Assembly: GCA_051155755.1 (NCBI GenBank)
Contig: DAXETY010000010.1
Coordinates: 25,059 to 89,058 of the forward strand
DNA from: DAXETY01 sp051155755
Lineage (GTDB): Bacteria > Desulfobacterota > Desulfobacteria > Desulfobacterales > SG8-13
Reading direction: 5' to 3'
DNA: 64,000 nt
The translations under genes and the position numbers were made by a program. Below, in pieces: positions 18,259-27,472 of this stretch. Position 1 is the first letter of the stretch; each line of letters opens with the position of its first letter. The notes under the pieces were generated by a model. It had not been told where the DNA came from and searched no databases. It saw nothing but the letters and a program-made list of their open reading frames with translations.

Positions 18259-18286
18259 ATTATATTCAAAAAGTTCGGGTTGTAAA
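18259..18286 (-). promoter_or_regulatory. Sigma-70-type promoter of the CULT-domain gene
   Basis: On the minus strand TTTACA and TATAAT are separated by 16 nt, about 43 bases before the gene's first codon. The -10 box is a perfect consensus match. Confidence 0.6.
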
Positions 18287-18315
18287 GGCGGATATCCACA
18301 ACGGGGCGGGTTTGC

Positions 18316-18855
18316 ATGCGCAAAATCATCACCGTGGCGATCCTCGCAGGATGGCTGGCGTGCCTGCCGGTTTTACCCGGCATCGCCGGTGAAGATTGGA
18401 AGGCGGAAATTCGGCCGCTGGTCGAACGGCTGCACGTCAACTACCTTAGTCTGGATGCGGTTTACCACCGATTGCATGAAGCGGCAGTCGAGTCGGTGGA
18501 CCGCTCCGCGGAAGAACTCAGTTACATTCAAAAATCCTACCTGTTTGTCAGCGAAGCCAATCTGATCTGTTTTTACCAGTGGGAACTTCTGGCGGCCATC
18601 GATTTCATCCAGGAAAAAAAGATGGCCGATTACCTGACGCTGCGCATCGAGGACCTGAACCGTTCCATCTTCGAGTCCCGGGACCGCATCCACTTGCTGA
18701 AAATGTATTCGGGTTTCATCGAACACAGCGGGGCGCTCGAATCGATCGACCAGGCCATCGGCCTCATCGAGGGCAATATCTATACCTACGAGGCCCTGCG
18801 AGATGCTCTGCAGCCGCGGGCCAATCCCGCCAACCGATACAATCAGAAATTATAA
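18316..18855 (+). CDS. Secreted helical protein of unknown function
   Basis: 179 aa. A Sec signal peptide spans residues 1-24 (RKIITVAILAGWLACLPVLP, cleaved after GIAG). The mature part is predicted to be almost all helical, with one Cys, and has no recognisable motif. It is divergent from the CULT gene and converges on the quinone oxidoreductase gene, which ends 14 bases away. The function is unknown; a periplasmic location is the only firm inference. Confidence 0.7.
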   Translation: MRKIITVAILAGWLACLPVLPGIAGEDWKAEIRPLVERLHVNYLSLDAVYHRLHEAAVESVDRSAEELSYIQKSYLFVSEANLICFYQWELLAAIDFIQEKKMADYLTLRIEDLNRSIFESRDRIHLLKMYSGFIEHSGALESIDQAIGLIEGNIYTYEALRDALQPRANPANRYNQKL

Positions 18856-18869
18856 CCGAAACGACGGTG

Positions 18870-19865
18870 TCAGGGCGCCTGCACCTGAAGTGCGATTTTT
18901 CCAAAGTGCCGGCTGGCGGCCATTTCACGATGGGCCTCTGCGGCCTGCTCCAGCGGAAACACCCGGTGTAAGATCGGCGTGATGGCGCCGGAGGAGATAT
19001 GGGGCATCACCTCCTTGCGAAAGGCGGCGACGATGGCCGTTTTTTCATCCACCGGTCGGGCCCGCAGCACCGAGCCGATGATGCGTTGACGCTTGACCAT
19101 CAGTCGACCCAGATTCAGTTCGGCCGTCGCACCGCCCATCAAGCCGATGATCACCAGGCGCCCGCCGATCGCCAGGGTTTCCAGATTGGCCGTAAGGTAC
19201 CCGGCTCCGATGTGATCGAGAATGACGTCCGCGCCATGGTCCCGGGTAAACTTTCGTACTTCCCTGGAGAAATCTTCGCGCTGATAATCGATGACCCGAT
19301 GGGCTCCCAGCGCTTCGACCCTTGCCACCTTGCCGGAAGAAGCCGTGACCAGAATCCTGCCGCCGGTAACCAGGGTGCGGCACAGCTGGATGCCGGCGGT
19401 GTTGACCCCTCCGCCCCCGCCGTGCAGCAGCACCGTCTCTCCCGGGTTGAAGCCGGCAATCGAAAACACGTTCAAGAAGGCGGTGATGTAAACTTCGCTG
19501 ATGCAGGCCGCCTGCTCGAAAGGCATCGAACCCGGAATGGGAATCAGGTGTTCGGCCGGCGCCACCACGTACTCGGCGTACCCGCCGCCGGTCAGCAGCG
19601 TCATGACGCGGTCTCCCGGCTGCCAGGAACCGCTCTGCACACCCGGGCCGGTTTTGTCCACCACGCCGGCAGCCTCCAGACCGAGGATTTCAGATGCGCC
19701 CGGCGGAGGTGGATAGTTACCCTGCCGTTGCACCAGATCGGCCCGGTTGACCGAAGTGGCGACCACGCGGATGCGGACCTGGTTTTCCGCCGGTTCCGGA
19801 GTTTCCACTTCGCCGACCCGCATCACATCGACGTCACCGAATCCATCCAGCACGATCGCTTTCAA
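18870..19865 (-). CDS. NAD(P)H-quinone oxidoreductase, zeta-crystallin-like MDR family
   Basis: 331 aa from a TTG at 19865 with a GGGAGGTG ribosome site; the long upstream open frame is antisense-like and was rejected. The start overlaps the stop of the upstream hydrolase gene. The N-terminal GroES-like domain (KAIVLDGFGDVDVMRVGEVE) lacks structural zinc ligands; the Rossmann motif near residue 140-160 is VLLHGGGGGVNTAGIQLC, and DVILDHIGAGYL is typical of QOR. These enzymes reduce quinones or enoyl/alkenal substrates with NADPH in the cytoplasm. Confidence 0.88.
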   Translation of the reverse strand: MKAIVLDGFGDVDVMRVGEVETPEPAENQVRIRVVATSVNRADLVQRQGNYPPPPGASEILGLEAAGVVDKTGPGVQSGSWQPGDRVMTLLTGGGYAEYVVAPAEHLIPIPGSMPFEQAACISEVYITAFLNVFSIAGFNPGETVLLHGGGGGVNTAGIQLCRTLVTGGRILVTASSGKVARVEALGAHRVIDYQREDFSREVRKFTRDHGADVILDHIGAGYLTANLETLAIGGRLVIIGLMGGATAELNLGRLMVKRQRIIGSVLRARPVDEKTAIVAAFRKEVMPHISSGAITPILHRVFPLEQAAEAHREMAASRHFGKIALQVQAP

Positions 19866-20488
19866 GAAGGCACCTCCCTTTGCGCTCCATCCAGATGCCC
19901 CTGCAGCGCTTTCCGGACGGCTCGCGCAAATCGCTCGAAGACCGCATTGGGTTGCTTTTGCCCGGATTGCAACGATCCGGCAAACATCCGCCGGCGCAGA
20001 CCGGCGGAGAGTTCCAGCTGAACCCCCTTGCCGCAGCGGCATCGATTGCAGATGTTCAGCGGGTGTGCCCCCGGGAAAAAGGGGCTTTCGCGCACCGCAA
20101 AACCGGCTCGCCGCAGCCAGTCTCCGACACCGGCGCGCAATTCCCGGTGGCGGCCGCCGATATCGACCACCGGAACGTTGCCGCCGCAGCCGTGAATCGA
20201 AACGACCGCATCGGATCGTTGAACCAGCGCCAGTGCGGACGGTTCATCGAAATTACGGCTCGTTAAATGGAGAATCCGGTTGTCCGACGGCATCAGGCCG
20301 CGGAAACTGTAGTAGCCATGACGGCTGCCGGCGATGGCGTCGGCCAGTTCGCTGGTACCGGGCTCGATGCCGCCGCCGTGAATGGCCATTACCAGAATTC
20401 CCGAGGCGCCTTCGCGGGCCTCCACGGTAAAGTCGATGTCGGCCCGCGCGTGCTGCGACAGCTCTGTATAGTTGCGATAATATTCCAT
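19862..20488 (-). CDS. Poly-gamma-glutamate hydrolase-like (DUF867) protein
   Basis: 208 aa from the ATG at 20488. Resembles the phage PghP/zinc peptidase family: GILVMAIHGGGIEPGTSELA (metal-binding His-Glu), the following SFRGLMPSDNRILHLTS and VVSIHGCGGNVPVVDIGGR with a second His. These enzymes hydrolyse gamma-glutamyl polymers or related amides and use zinc. It has no signal peptide, which would suit a cytoplasmic enzyme. The stop overlaps the TTG start of the quinone oxidoreductase (TTGA), so both are translated together, although a biochemical link is not obvious. Confidence 0.78.
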   Translation of the reverse strand: MEYYRNYTELSQHARADIDFTVEAREGASGILVMAIHGGGIEPGTSELADAIAGSRHGYYSFRGLMPSDNRILHLTSRNFDEPSALALVQRSDAVVSIHGCGGNVPVVDIGGRHRELRAGVGDWLRRAGFAVRESPFFPGAHPLNICNRCRCGKGVQLELSAGLRRRMFAGSLQSGQKQPNAVFERFARAVRKALQGHLDGAQREVPS

Positions 20489-20612
20489 AGCCCTGCATGT
20501 AACCGGTTCGCCCGGGACATACCACAGCGCCCACCGAAATGCTACGGTTTGACGCCGGCGGCGATCGAACCCTATATTACAGACGCGCTCCGCCCTTGCA
20601 GGGCGCCGAACC

Positions 20613-21794
20613 ATGGCATTCACCGAAGCTGCAAAACCGAGACGCATGGGGTTTATTCTGTTTCTGGTCACCTTTTTCGGCCTTTACGGCTCAGTGCACG
20701 TTTACACCTTCCTCAAATGGAAGCGTGCAGTGGGACCGGGACCGGCGGCGGCGCTGGCCGTCGTGATGTGGATGGCGGTGATGACCGCCGCCCCGGTATT
20801 GGTGCGCATCCTGGAAAAAAACGGGCTGGACACCGCCGCCCGCAGCCTGGCTCACGTCGGCTACGGATGGATGGGCCTGCTGTTTGTCTTTTTCTGCGGT
20901 GCGCTGGCGATCGACCTGCTGCGTTTGATCCTGTTTCCCCTGCGGCAGTTGGGCCTTCACCTGCCGCTGCCGGAATTTTCCGCCCGTGCGGCGTTTACGA
21001 TTCCGCTGATGCTGTCGATCGCCGTTTGCGTCTACGGATTTTTCGAAGCCCGACAGATCCGCACCGAGCACCTGGTGATCCGCACCCACCGCATACCGGC
21101 TCATGTCGGCCGGGTACGGATTGCCCAGATATCCGACGTCCACCTGGGCCTGATCGTGCGCGCCCAACGCCTGGACCGCATCCTGGAGCGTGTGCGGGCG
21201 GCCGCACCCGACATGCTGGTCTCCACCGGCGATCTGATCGACGGTAAGCTGGACCAGATCGGCGGCCTGGTCCGCAAAATCCGGGAAGTCCAGACACCGC
21301 TGGGCAAGTTCGCCGTCACGGGCAACCACGAATTTTACGCCGGGCTGGACGCCGCCCTGGCGCTTACCCGGCAGGCCGGGTTCACCGTGCTGCGCGGCGA
21401 GGCCCGTCCGGTCGCCGGGGTGCTGAACGTGGCCGGCGTCGACGACCCGGCCGGCAGACCCCACGGCCGGATGGGCGAGGTGCCGGAAAAAACCCTGATG
21501 GAGAACCTTCCCGGCGACCGATTCACCCTGCTGCTCAAGCACCGGCCCTACCTGGATAAAGACGCCGTCGGTTTTTTCGACCTGCAGCTTTCGGGCCACA
21601 CCCACAAAGGCCAGATCTTTCCCTTCAATTTTGCCGTGGCCCCGCTCTATCCGACCGTCGCGGGCCGATTGGAACTCGAACGCGGACTTTTGTATGTCAG
21701 CCGCGGATCGGGCACCTGGGGCCCGCCGGTGCGTTTCCTGGCGCCGCCGGAGGTGACCATCATCGACCTGGTTGCGGCCGACAAAGCCGAGTGA
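20613..21794 (+). CDS. Membrane-anchored metallophosphoesterase (YaeI/YkuE type)
   Basis: 393 aa. About four hydrophobic helices in the first 145 residues, then a calcineurin-like phosphoesterase domain with all metal-ligand motifs: IAQISDVHLG, VSTGDLIDG, VTGNHEFY, LLKHRP and LSGHTHKGQIFP. By family, such proteins hydrolyse phosphodiesters such as UDP-diacylglucosamine-type lipids at the membrane. The gene is divergent from the hydrolase/quinone oxidoreductase pair. An internal ATG at codon 12 is an alternative start. Confidence 0.88.
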   Translation: MAFTEAAKPRRMGFILFLVTFFGLYGSVHVYTFLKWKRAVGPGPAAALAVVMWMAVMTAAPVLVRILEKNGLDTAARSLAHVGYGWMGLLFVFFCGALAIDLLRLILFPLRQLGLHLPLPEFSARAAFTIPLMLSIAVCVYGFFEARQIRTEHLVIRTHRIPAHVGRVRIAQISDVHLGLIVRAQRLDRILERVRAAAPDMLVSTGDLIDGKLDQIGGLVRKIREVQTPLGKFAVTGNHEFYAGLDAALALTRQAGFTVLRGEARPVAGVLNVAGVDDPAGRPHGRMGEVPEKTLMENLPGDRFTLLLKHRPYLDKDAVGFFDLQLSGHTHKGQIFPFNFAVAPLYPTVAGRLELERGLLYVSRGSGTWGPPVRFLAPPEVTIIDLVAADKAE

Positions 21795-21983
21795 GACCTT
21801 CTGCAGGTTAAAAAACCGCTCTACAGCAGCAGACGCGGGATGCTGCGATTCCAGTGTTTTTGAAAATGCAGCGCCCCGTTCACATGGACGGTCAACCCGA
21901 CGGCGATCTGAAAAAACCCGTCACTGCCGGTGATGGTGACCTGCACTCATCCAAAGAACCGCCGCCTTCCACACCCGGCATAC

Positions 21984-22013
21984 TTGACGGGTCGAAGGGG
22001 CTTGGCGTAAAAT
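21984..22013 (+). promoter_or_regulatory. Candidate sigma-70 promoter of the beta-helix gene
   Basis: TTGACG and TAAAAT are 18 nt apart, about 250 bases before the start codon, leaving a long GC-rich 5' leader. Confidence 0.5.
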
Positions 22014-22019
22014 TTTAAA

Positions 22020-22263
22020 ACTTGTTTCCATCACGAGGCGGGGGAATTTCCCTGAAGCAGGAGTCGTCATTCCCCTGCCGGTGGAAAAGCCGGCCGGCAC
22101 GGTGGCCGGTCCTTCGGATTTCGTTGCAGCCGCATGCCGTCGCAAGGCGGGACCCGTTACCCGCCCGTTGCCGCAGGAGCCGTTGCTTGCCCGTTTGGCC
22201 GCTGCGAAGCGGAGTGTAAGGCTTTTAAGGCCTTCGTTGCCGCTGCGGGAAGGAAGGAGTGCG
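22020..22263 (+). other. Structured 5' leader of the beta-helix gene
   Basis: The ~240 bases contain several short palindromes, for example GCCGGCCGGCACGGTGGCCGG and AAGGCTTTTAAGGCCTT, but no riboswitch class I can name. The reading frame of the gene stays open back to 22081, yet the signal peptide begins at 22264 behind GGAAGGAAGGAG, so the leader is unlikely to be coding. The upstream gap 21795-21983 shows nothing. Confidence 0.4.
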
Positions 22264-24495
22264 ATGTTGCGTGCCCAATTTTTCCGGATTTTATTCCTGT
22301 GCCTGCCGGCGGTCGGAATCGCGTTTCCAGGACCGTCCGCCGTCTCGAGCGTCGGTGCCGCCTCTCTTTATTACGTCTCTGCCGAGGGTTGCGACAACAA
22401 CGATGGACGCTCGCCGAAAGGCGCATGGCGCAGCCTCACCCGGCTCGCACGATATCGCCTGCAGCCGGGCGACCGTGTGTTGTTCCGCCGCGGTGACACC
22501 TGGCGCGATCAGTTGACCGTCTCTTCTCCCGGCACGGCCGATGCCCCGGTCCGATACGGCGCCTACGGCACAGGGCCGCTGCCGCGCATCGCCGGTACCG
22601 TTCCCATCGCACCCCGTCGCAATGCCGTCCGCAATTTCGATTTCGCCGAGTTCCATGGTGCAATCGACGACGGCCGCGGAGATGCATTCCTGCACTTCAT
22701 CGCCGCCGGCGGCCTTGTGGAAGCCGTATCCGACACAACTTCCTCCGACGGGGTTGCCGCCAGGCTGACCGAAGCCGACGGCACCAAAGCTCACCTGCTG
22801 GCCGACGTTTACCTGCCGGCCGATGCGCGGGTCTCCCTGCACTGGAAAGCCAAATCCCGAATCGCCGACGGCACCATGGCCCTGCGCCATCAGATGGACG
22901 GTATGCGCTACCTGCAGGACGACCTGCAGACCTGGTCTTCGAAAGCATGCTGGCGGGCGGCGGTACTGGCGGGCGGTGTGGACGCAACCTGGCGGGAACG
23001 CTCGATCGGTTTTTCCACGGACACGGTTTCCGGTAAATACCAGCTATATTTCATTTCGGGCAATGCGTCCGGTGGCGACAGCACCACCTGGCTGGACGAC
23101 GTACGGCTGCAGATCGACTGGGAGCGCGCTGAAGACAATATTTACAAAATCGGAACCGGATATCGTCCCCGGCGGCTTTTGATCAAATCCGGCGACAAAT
23201 GGAGGGCAGCACCTTACCGCCTACCTGGAGACGGATCCCCGTTGAAGTCACTCGATACCGGACAGTGGCGCTACGATCCGGCTGACGGCCGGATTTACCT
23301 GCGCTGGGAGGGAAGCCACCCCGCAGCCGCCGGCGTACGCATGGAGATCTCGGTACCCGAAAACGGTGACCAGGGCCAATGCGGCATTTACATCGACCAT
23401 CCGCATGTCGCCGTGGAAGGCCTTGCCGTGGAAGGCTGGCCGGACGACGCCCCGGCATTCAGTTCTGCGGGCGGCATCGCCATCACCGACAAGGCCCATT
23501 CCGTGGCGATCTCCCGGTGCCGGGTGGATTTCAACTATCGCGTCGGCGTTTATTCCAGAGCCGATTACGGCCGCTTCACCGACAACCGTTTCACCTACAA
23601 CGGGGGCAGCGGCCTGGTGTTTTACGGTGCCGCCCGCGGCAATCGAATCACCGGCAACCAATCGAGCCACAACGGGTTTCAGGGTCAAGACAGCGACGAC
23701 GGCGAAGGCATCGGACTCGGAGAGGATACCGCCGAGAATGTGATCGAGGCCAACCGCATCCATCACAACAACCTGAACCCGGCCAGCGGCAACCACGGGG
23801 GCCTGGTTCTGCACCGCAGCAACTACAACGTGATCCGCTACAACCGCATCTTTGCCAACACCCGGTCGGGCCTGGTCGTCGAAGGCGACGGGAACGAGGT
23901 GTACTACAATCTGGTCTACGACAACGGCACCGCCGCCGCAAAGAGCCGTGCCTCCATAACGGCCAACCTGTACCTGCGCGATGGCTCGAAAACGGGAAAA
24001 GGCGGCAACCGCGTATGGAACAACGTATTCTATGGCGGCGGCACCGCCGTACGTTGGATGGGAAACCTGTTCGTCAAGGAGGCCCTGAGGGGCGCGGAAA
24101 TTCGCAACAATGTCTTCTGGGGATTCCGCAACCTGAATTTCGAGGACGTACAGATCCGGATCGACACGGCAACGCAGATGGACGGCACCGTTTTTTCCAA
24201 CAATCTGATCGGTCCCGAAGGCGCCGGATTCATCCACTACCTCGGCCGGGATTATGCCGGACTGGAAGAATACCGCAGCCGGGCAGGACGCGAAATCGAC
24301 TCCATTGCCCGAATACCGCGGTTTGTAGCACCCGAACGGGGCGATTTTCGCCCGCAGGCAGCCTCTCCGCTGATCGACGCCGGTGTCGACGTCGGTCTGG
24401 AAAGCGATCTTGCGGGCAATCCGTTGCGCGGGGCGCCGGATATCGGTGCATTGGAATTCATTGCGCCTCCCATCGAACCGGCCGCAGCGCCATAA
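22264..24495 (+). CDS. Secreted right-handed parallel beta-helix protein
   Basis: 743 aa with a strong ribosome site. Residues 1-32 are a signal peptide. An N-terminal module YYVSAEGCDNNDGRSPKGAW followed by LQPGDRVLFRRGDTWRDQLT is typical of polysaccharide-lyase-like beta helices. A central insert (about 150-290) looks like a carbohydrate-binding jelly roll. The helix proper runs from about 370 on, with repeated coils such as NRFTYNGGSGLVFYGAARGN, NVIEANRIHHNNLNPASGNH and NRIFANTRSGLVVEGDGNEV. The end (SPLIDAGVDVGLESDLAGNP) is the standard closing motif. It probably binds or cleaves polysaccharide outside the cell; no catalytic residues can be assigned. Confidence 0.85.
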   Translation: MLRAQFFRILFLCLPAVGIAFPGPSAVSSVGAASLYYVSAEGCDNNDGRSPKGAWRSLTRLARYRLQPGDRVLFRRGDTWRDQLTVSSPGTADAPVRYGAYGTGPLPRIAGTVPIAPRRNAVRNFDFAEFHGAIDDGRGDAFLHFIAAGGLVEAVSDTTSSDGVAARLTEADGTKAHLLADVYLPADARVSLHWKAKSRIADGTMALRHQMDGMRYLQDDLQTWSSKACWRAAVLAGGVDATWRERSIGFSTDTVSGKYQLYFISGNASGGDSTTWLDDVRLQIDWERAEDNIYKIGTGYRPRRLLIKSGDKWRAAPYRLPGDGSPLKSLDTGQWRYDPADGRIYLRWEGSHPAAAGVRMEISVPENGDQGQCGIYIDHPHVAVEGLAVEGWPDDAPAFSSAGGIAITDKAHSVAISRCRVDFNYRVGVYSRADYGRFTDNRFTYNGGSGLVFYGAARGNRITGNQSSHNGFQGQDSDDGEGIGLGEDTAENVIEANRIHHNNLNPASGNHGGLVLHRSNYNVIRYNRIFANTRSGLVVEGDGNEVYYNLVYDNGTAAAKSRASITANLYLRDGSKTGKGGNRVWNNVFYGGGTAVRWMGNLFVKEALRGAEIRNNVFWGFRNLNFEDVQIRIDTATQMDGTVFSNNLIGPEGAGFIHYLGRDYAGLEEYRSRAGREIDSIARIPRFVAPERGDFRPQAASPLIDAGVDVGLESDLAGNPLRGAPDIGALEFIAPPIEPAAAP

Positions 24496-24502
24496 TCGAA
24501 GG

Positions 24503-24551
24503 CAACAACCACCCGCAAAGCGGGTGGCTCGGATTTTCGGCCGTAGACCGG
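24503..24551. repeat. Small hairpin repeat, copy 1
   Basis: CAACAA, then CCACCCGC-AAA-GCGGGTGG (8-bp stem), then a shared tail ending TTTTCGGCC and GACCGG. A second copy lies at 27739. The rest of the 24496-24854 gap contains no gene and no convincing promoter. Confidence 0.75.
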
Positions 24552-24854
24552 AAAGACAGAAGCACGGTTGTACCGCTATCTTGAACCTGCGGTAGCACCC
24601 GGTTTTGGCAAGAATAAACCGGTCATCGTCCTGAAGCAATTCAGCATGCAGATTCCGGACGGACGGGTTTTCTCCGAATCGCGAAATTTTCGCCGTGACA
24701 TTTTGTTCTTTTTCCGCTCGTAAAAACGGTTCATAATATATCGATGAAAATTGAGGCACGCAGTGATCCAAGACCTGCGTCTACAACAAACGGGGCCCCT
24801 TCGGTGGGATCACATTTCCATTGGGGTGTTGTCCAACGATCCGGTGAAGAATTG

Positions 24855-25562
24855 ATGCCCACACTAAATAAAAGCGAATCATTTCAGGCTTATGAAAGAG
24901 CGGTCATCGGCACCGAGCGGGCCCGGCACACTTACATGAAACGTTTCAACACCATTTATGACCTGGCGGGCGGATATAAAGGCAAAAGGATACTCGATAT
25001 CGGCTGCGGCTTTGGATTTCGCACCGTCGGGGTGGCCCGGCGAGGTGCCTTGTCGGTTCATGCGATCGACGCGGATGCGGAACGGATCCGGGAAGCCGCC
25101 CATTATGCCAGGGTCTGCAATGTTCAAAATACCGAATTTCGTGTAATGGATGCGGCCAACCTTGTCTTTGACGATGAAAGCTTCGACCTGGTGTTGGCGG
25201 ATGAAATGATACACCACCTCAGCAACTTGTCCGTAGTCTTCAACGAAATCCATCGGGTGTTGAAAACCAACGGTGCGGCCGTTATCTCCGACCATAATCG
25301 CTTGAGTGTGCCGTCAGAATTGGTCAGAACGATGTATTTTGGAAAGCAGAAAGAACGGGTGTATACGGCCAGGGAAGTAAAAGATTTTTTTGTAAATGCC
25401 CGTTTTCATCACATCGCGTGGAAACATATCATTTTTACCATGCCGGTTGCCAATGCCCCCGGATTGATTCTGAAATTAAATTATTGGTTGGAATCGATGA
25501 TCGAATTGACCCCGGTTTTACAAACCCAGTGCGGTGTCTACGTAATTCGTGGCGTAAAATAG
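24855..25562 (+). CDS. Class I SAM-dependent methyltransferase
   Basis: 235 aa from the ATG at 24855; an in-frame ATG at 24744 adds 37 unconserved-looking residues and lacks a ribosome site. The Methyltransf_11 core is visible: ILDIGCGFGFRTVGVARRG (SAM glycine loop), AIDADAERI, NTEFRVMDAANLVFDDESFD and EIHRVLKTNGAAVISD. The C-terminal ~70 residues may form the substrate cap. The substrate is unknown; the lone small-molecule-type fold and neighbours give no clue. Base composition is slightly more AT-rich than neighbouring genes. Confidence 0.82.
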   Translation: MPTLNKSESFQAYERAVIGTERARHTYMKRFNTIYDLAGGYKGKRILDIGCGFGFRTVGVARRGALSVHAIDADAERIREAAHYARVCNVQNTEFRVMDAANLVFDDESFDLVLADEMIHHLSNLSVVFNEIHRVLKTNGAAVISDHNRLSVPSELVRTMYFGKQKERVYTAREVKDFFVNARFHHIAWKHIIFTMPVANAPGLILKLNYWLESMIELTPVLQTQCGVYVIRGVK

Positions 25563-25582
25563 GCGCCGCTAAGGTGATTTCC

Positions 25583-26518
25583 ATGGCCAGCCGATTTTTA
25601 CCGAACCTGCGCTCGCTTTCCCGGGATCAAGTTTTTCAGGGATTGAAAACCACCATCACCATCAGCCTGGGTGCGATCATCGTGGCGGTGGGTTTCAGCC
25701 TGTTTCAGGTTCCCTACAACCTTGCCGCCGGCGGCATCACCGGCGTGGTCATTATCGTGCGCAACTTTGTCGAGCTGCCCGGTGGAACCCTCTATATGGT
25801 ACTGAACGTGCCCCTGATGATCATTGGATACCGCTATCTCGGACGCTGGTTGTTTCTGTTCCGAACCCTGCTGTCGGTATTCGTCTTTTCGGTCGCCACC
25901 GATTTTTTTGCCTATACCATGCCGCGGATTCTTCCCGAATATCCAATGACCGACGACATGCTGCTGGCTTCGGTTTACGCCGGCCTGATCACCGGCATCG
26001 GCAGCGGCCTGATCTATCGCGCCGGCGGCACGATCGGCGGCACCAGCATCATCAGCCGGATCATCCAGCGCAAGTCCGGCATCCCGCTCAGCCAACTCTA
26101 TCTGCTGGTGGACGGCGTCATCATTCTGGTGGCGGTGTTCACGTTTGGTTGGGAAATCGCGCTGCACGCCATCCTGGTGCTGATGATCGGCGGTATTGCC
26201 TCGGATTTCGCCCTGGAAGGCCCCAGTGTGGTTCGAACCGCCAGCATCGTCACCGATCATCCGCGGGAACTGGCCGATGCCTTGATGGCCCGCCTTCGTC
26301 GCGGGGTAAGCATCTGGGAGATCACCGGCGGCTATACCGGCAAAAAACGGGCCATGGTGTTTTGCACCGTCAATCGGGCCCAAATCTTCGAATTGAAACA
26401 GGTGGTCAGCGATGTGAATCCGGATGCGTTTGTGGTCATCGGAAATGCGCACCAGGCACTGGGGGTCGGCTTTCGACACGTCAAGCACAAAAGAAAAACC
26501 GATGCCGGAAAGGATTAA
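25583..26518 (+). CDS. YitT family membrane protein (DUF161-DUF2179)
   Basis: 311 aa from the ATG at 25583 with an AAGGTGA site. About six membrane segments (QGLKTTITISLGAIIVAVGF, then FQVPYNLAAGGITGVVIIVR, a known YitT motif, and more to about residue 215) precede a cytoplasmic DUF2179 domain (ITGGYTGKKRAMVFCTVNR, DVNPDAFVVIGNAHQALG). YitT proteins are uncharacterised putative transporters. It follows the methyltransferase by 20 bases. Confidence 0.9.
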   Translation: MASRFLPNLRSLSRDQVFQGLKTTITISLGAIIVAVGFSLFQVPYNLAAGGITGVVIIVRNFVELPGGTLYMVLNVPLMIIGYRYLGRWLFLFRTLLSVFVFSVATDFFAYTMPRILPEYPMTDDMLLASVYAGLITGIGSGLIYRAGGTIGGTSIISRIIQRKSGIPLSQLYLLVDGVIILVAVFTFGWEIALHAILVLMIGGIASDFALEGPSVVRTASIVTDHPRELADALMARLRRGVSIWEITGGYTGKKRAMVFCTVNRAQIFELKQVVSDVNPDAFVVIGNAHQALGVGFRHVKHKRKTDAGKD

Positions 26519-26590
26519 ATCGTGTCATCACCTCTTCGTGGACGGGCACTAAATAATTCAGTGATCGGGGAGTTTCCCCTAAAAAGTTCT

Positions 26591-26613
26591 GTCATTCCCG
26601 CGAAGGCGGGAAT
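26591..26613. repeat. REP-like palindrome
   Basis: GTC followed by ATTCCCGC-GAAG-GCGGGAAT, an 8-bp stem. The same GTCATTCCCGCG core occurs inside both 150-bp elements (11784 and 30728). It lies between the converging yitT and ppsR genes. Confidence 0.7.
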
Positions 26614-26683
26614 CCAGACAATTCTACTGTTGCATTCCAAAGTCTGTACGATCAATGGATAGGCAAAAAAACGCACCGACTGT

Positions 26684-27472
26684 TCAAATAATTTGGTCGG
26701 CAATCTCTTCAATCGACCGGTTGGTCACCTCGATGACGCGCAGGCCCGGAATGGTTCGAAAAATGCGGTGACTGTAAAGCACTTCGGAACGGATGGCACG
26801 CATGTCTCCGTACTCCCCCTGTCCGGCATAACGCATGCGTTTTTGCCGGATAATGGCCAGTTTTTCCGGGGCGATGGTAAAACCGATTTTGCGCGCCTTG
26901 ACCGTAAACAGTTCCCGGGGCAGAGCAAAATCCGGAATGATCGGTATGTTGGCCACTTTCAGGTTGTTGTTACAGGAGATGTATAGACTGGTAGGCGTTT
27001 TGGAAGTACGCGATACCCCCAGAATCACCAGTTCGGCGTCTGCCAGGGTTTCAATGTTCTGCCCGTCGTCATGTTTGAGCGTGTAGTCGATGGACTCGGC
27101 CAGGCGGTAGGTTTCCTCTCCCAGGCCTTTCAGCAGCCCCGGTCGAAATACCGGCAGCATGTTCCAGCGGTGTTGCAGTTGTTTGAGCAGGGGACCGAGC
27201 AAATCAATGGTGTAGATACTCTTGTGATGCTTGGAGCGTTTTATAAAAAGCCGCAGCGCCTCGGAAACGAGCGAATAAATGACAATCGAGTTCGAGGCGA
27301 CGGATTGGTCCAGCACTTCCTCCAGTTGTTCGACGGTCTGAATGTATGGAAAGCGCATGAAATTGGGGTCCACGCGATCGAATTGAACCAGGGCGGCCCG
27401 GATGACGCGTTCGGCCGTAATTCCGGTGCCGTCGGAGATGATATACACGTGAACGGTTTGCGTCTGATCCAT
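26684..27472 (-). CDS. ppsR: PEP synthase / pyruvate phosphate dikinase regulatory protein (kinase-pyrophosphorylase)
   Basis: 262 aa from the ATG at 27472, which fits the family start just before VYIISDGTGITAERVIRAAL; an ATG ten codons earlier is possible. The second nucleotide-binding motif ILGVSRTSKTPTSLYIS is intact. These bifunctional enzymes reversibly phosphorylate a threonine of PEP synthetase or PPDK with ADP and reactivate it by phosphorolysis, switching gluconeogenic flux. The target gene is not in the window. It is transcribed alone towards yitT. Confidence 0.9.
   Translation of the reverse strand: MDQTQTVHVYIISDGTGITAERVIRAALVQFDRVDPNFMRFPYIQTVEQLEEVLDQSVASNSIVIYSLVSEALRLFIKRSKHHKSIYTIDLLGPLLKQLQHRWNMLPVFRPGLLKGLGEETYRLAESIDYTLKHDDGQNIETLADAELVILGVSRTSKTPTSLYISCNNNLKVANIPIIPDFALPRELFTVKARKIGFTIAPEKLAIIRQKRMRYAGQGEYGDMRAIRSEVLYSHRIFRTIPGLRVIEVTNRSIEEIADQII

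Noticed and set aside
22081..22263. In-frame upstream extension of the beta-helix gene
   Set aside because: The signal peptide and a strong ribosome site are at 22264; the extension would bury the signal.
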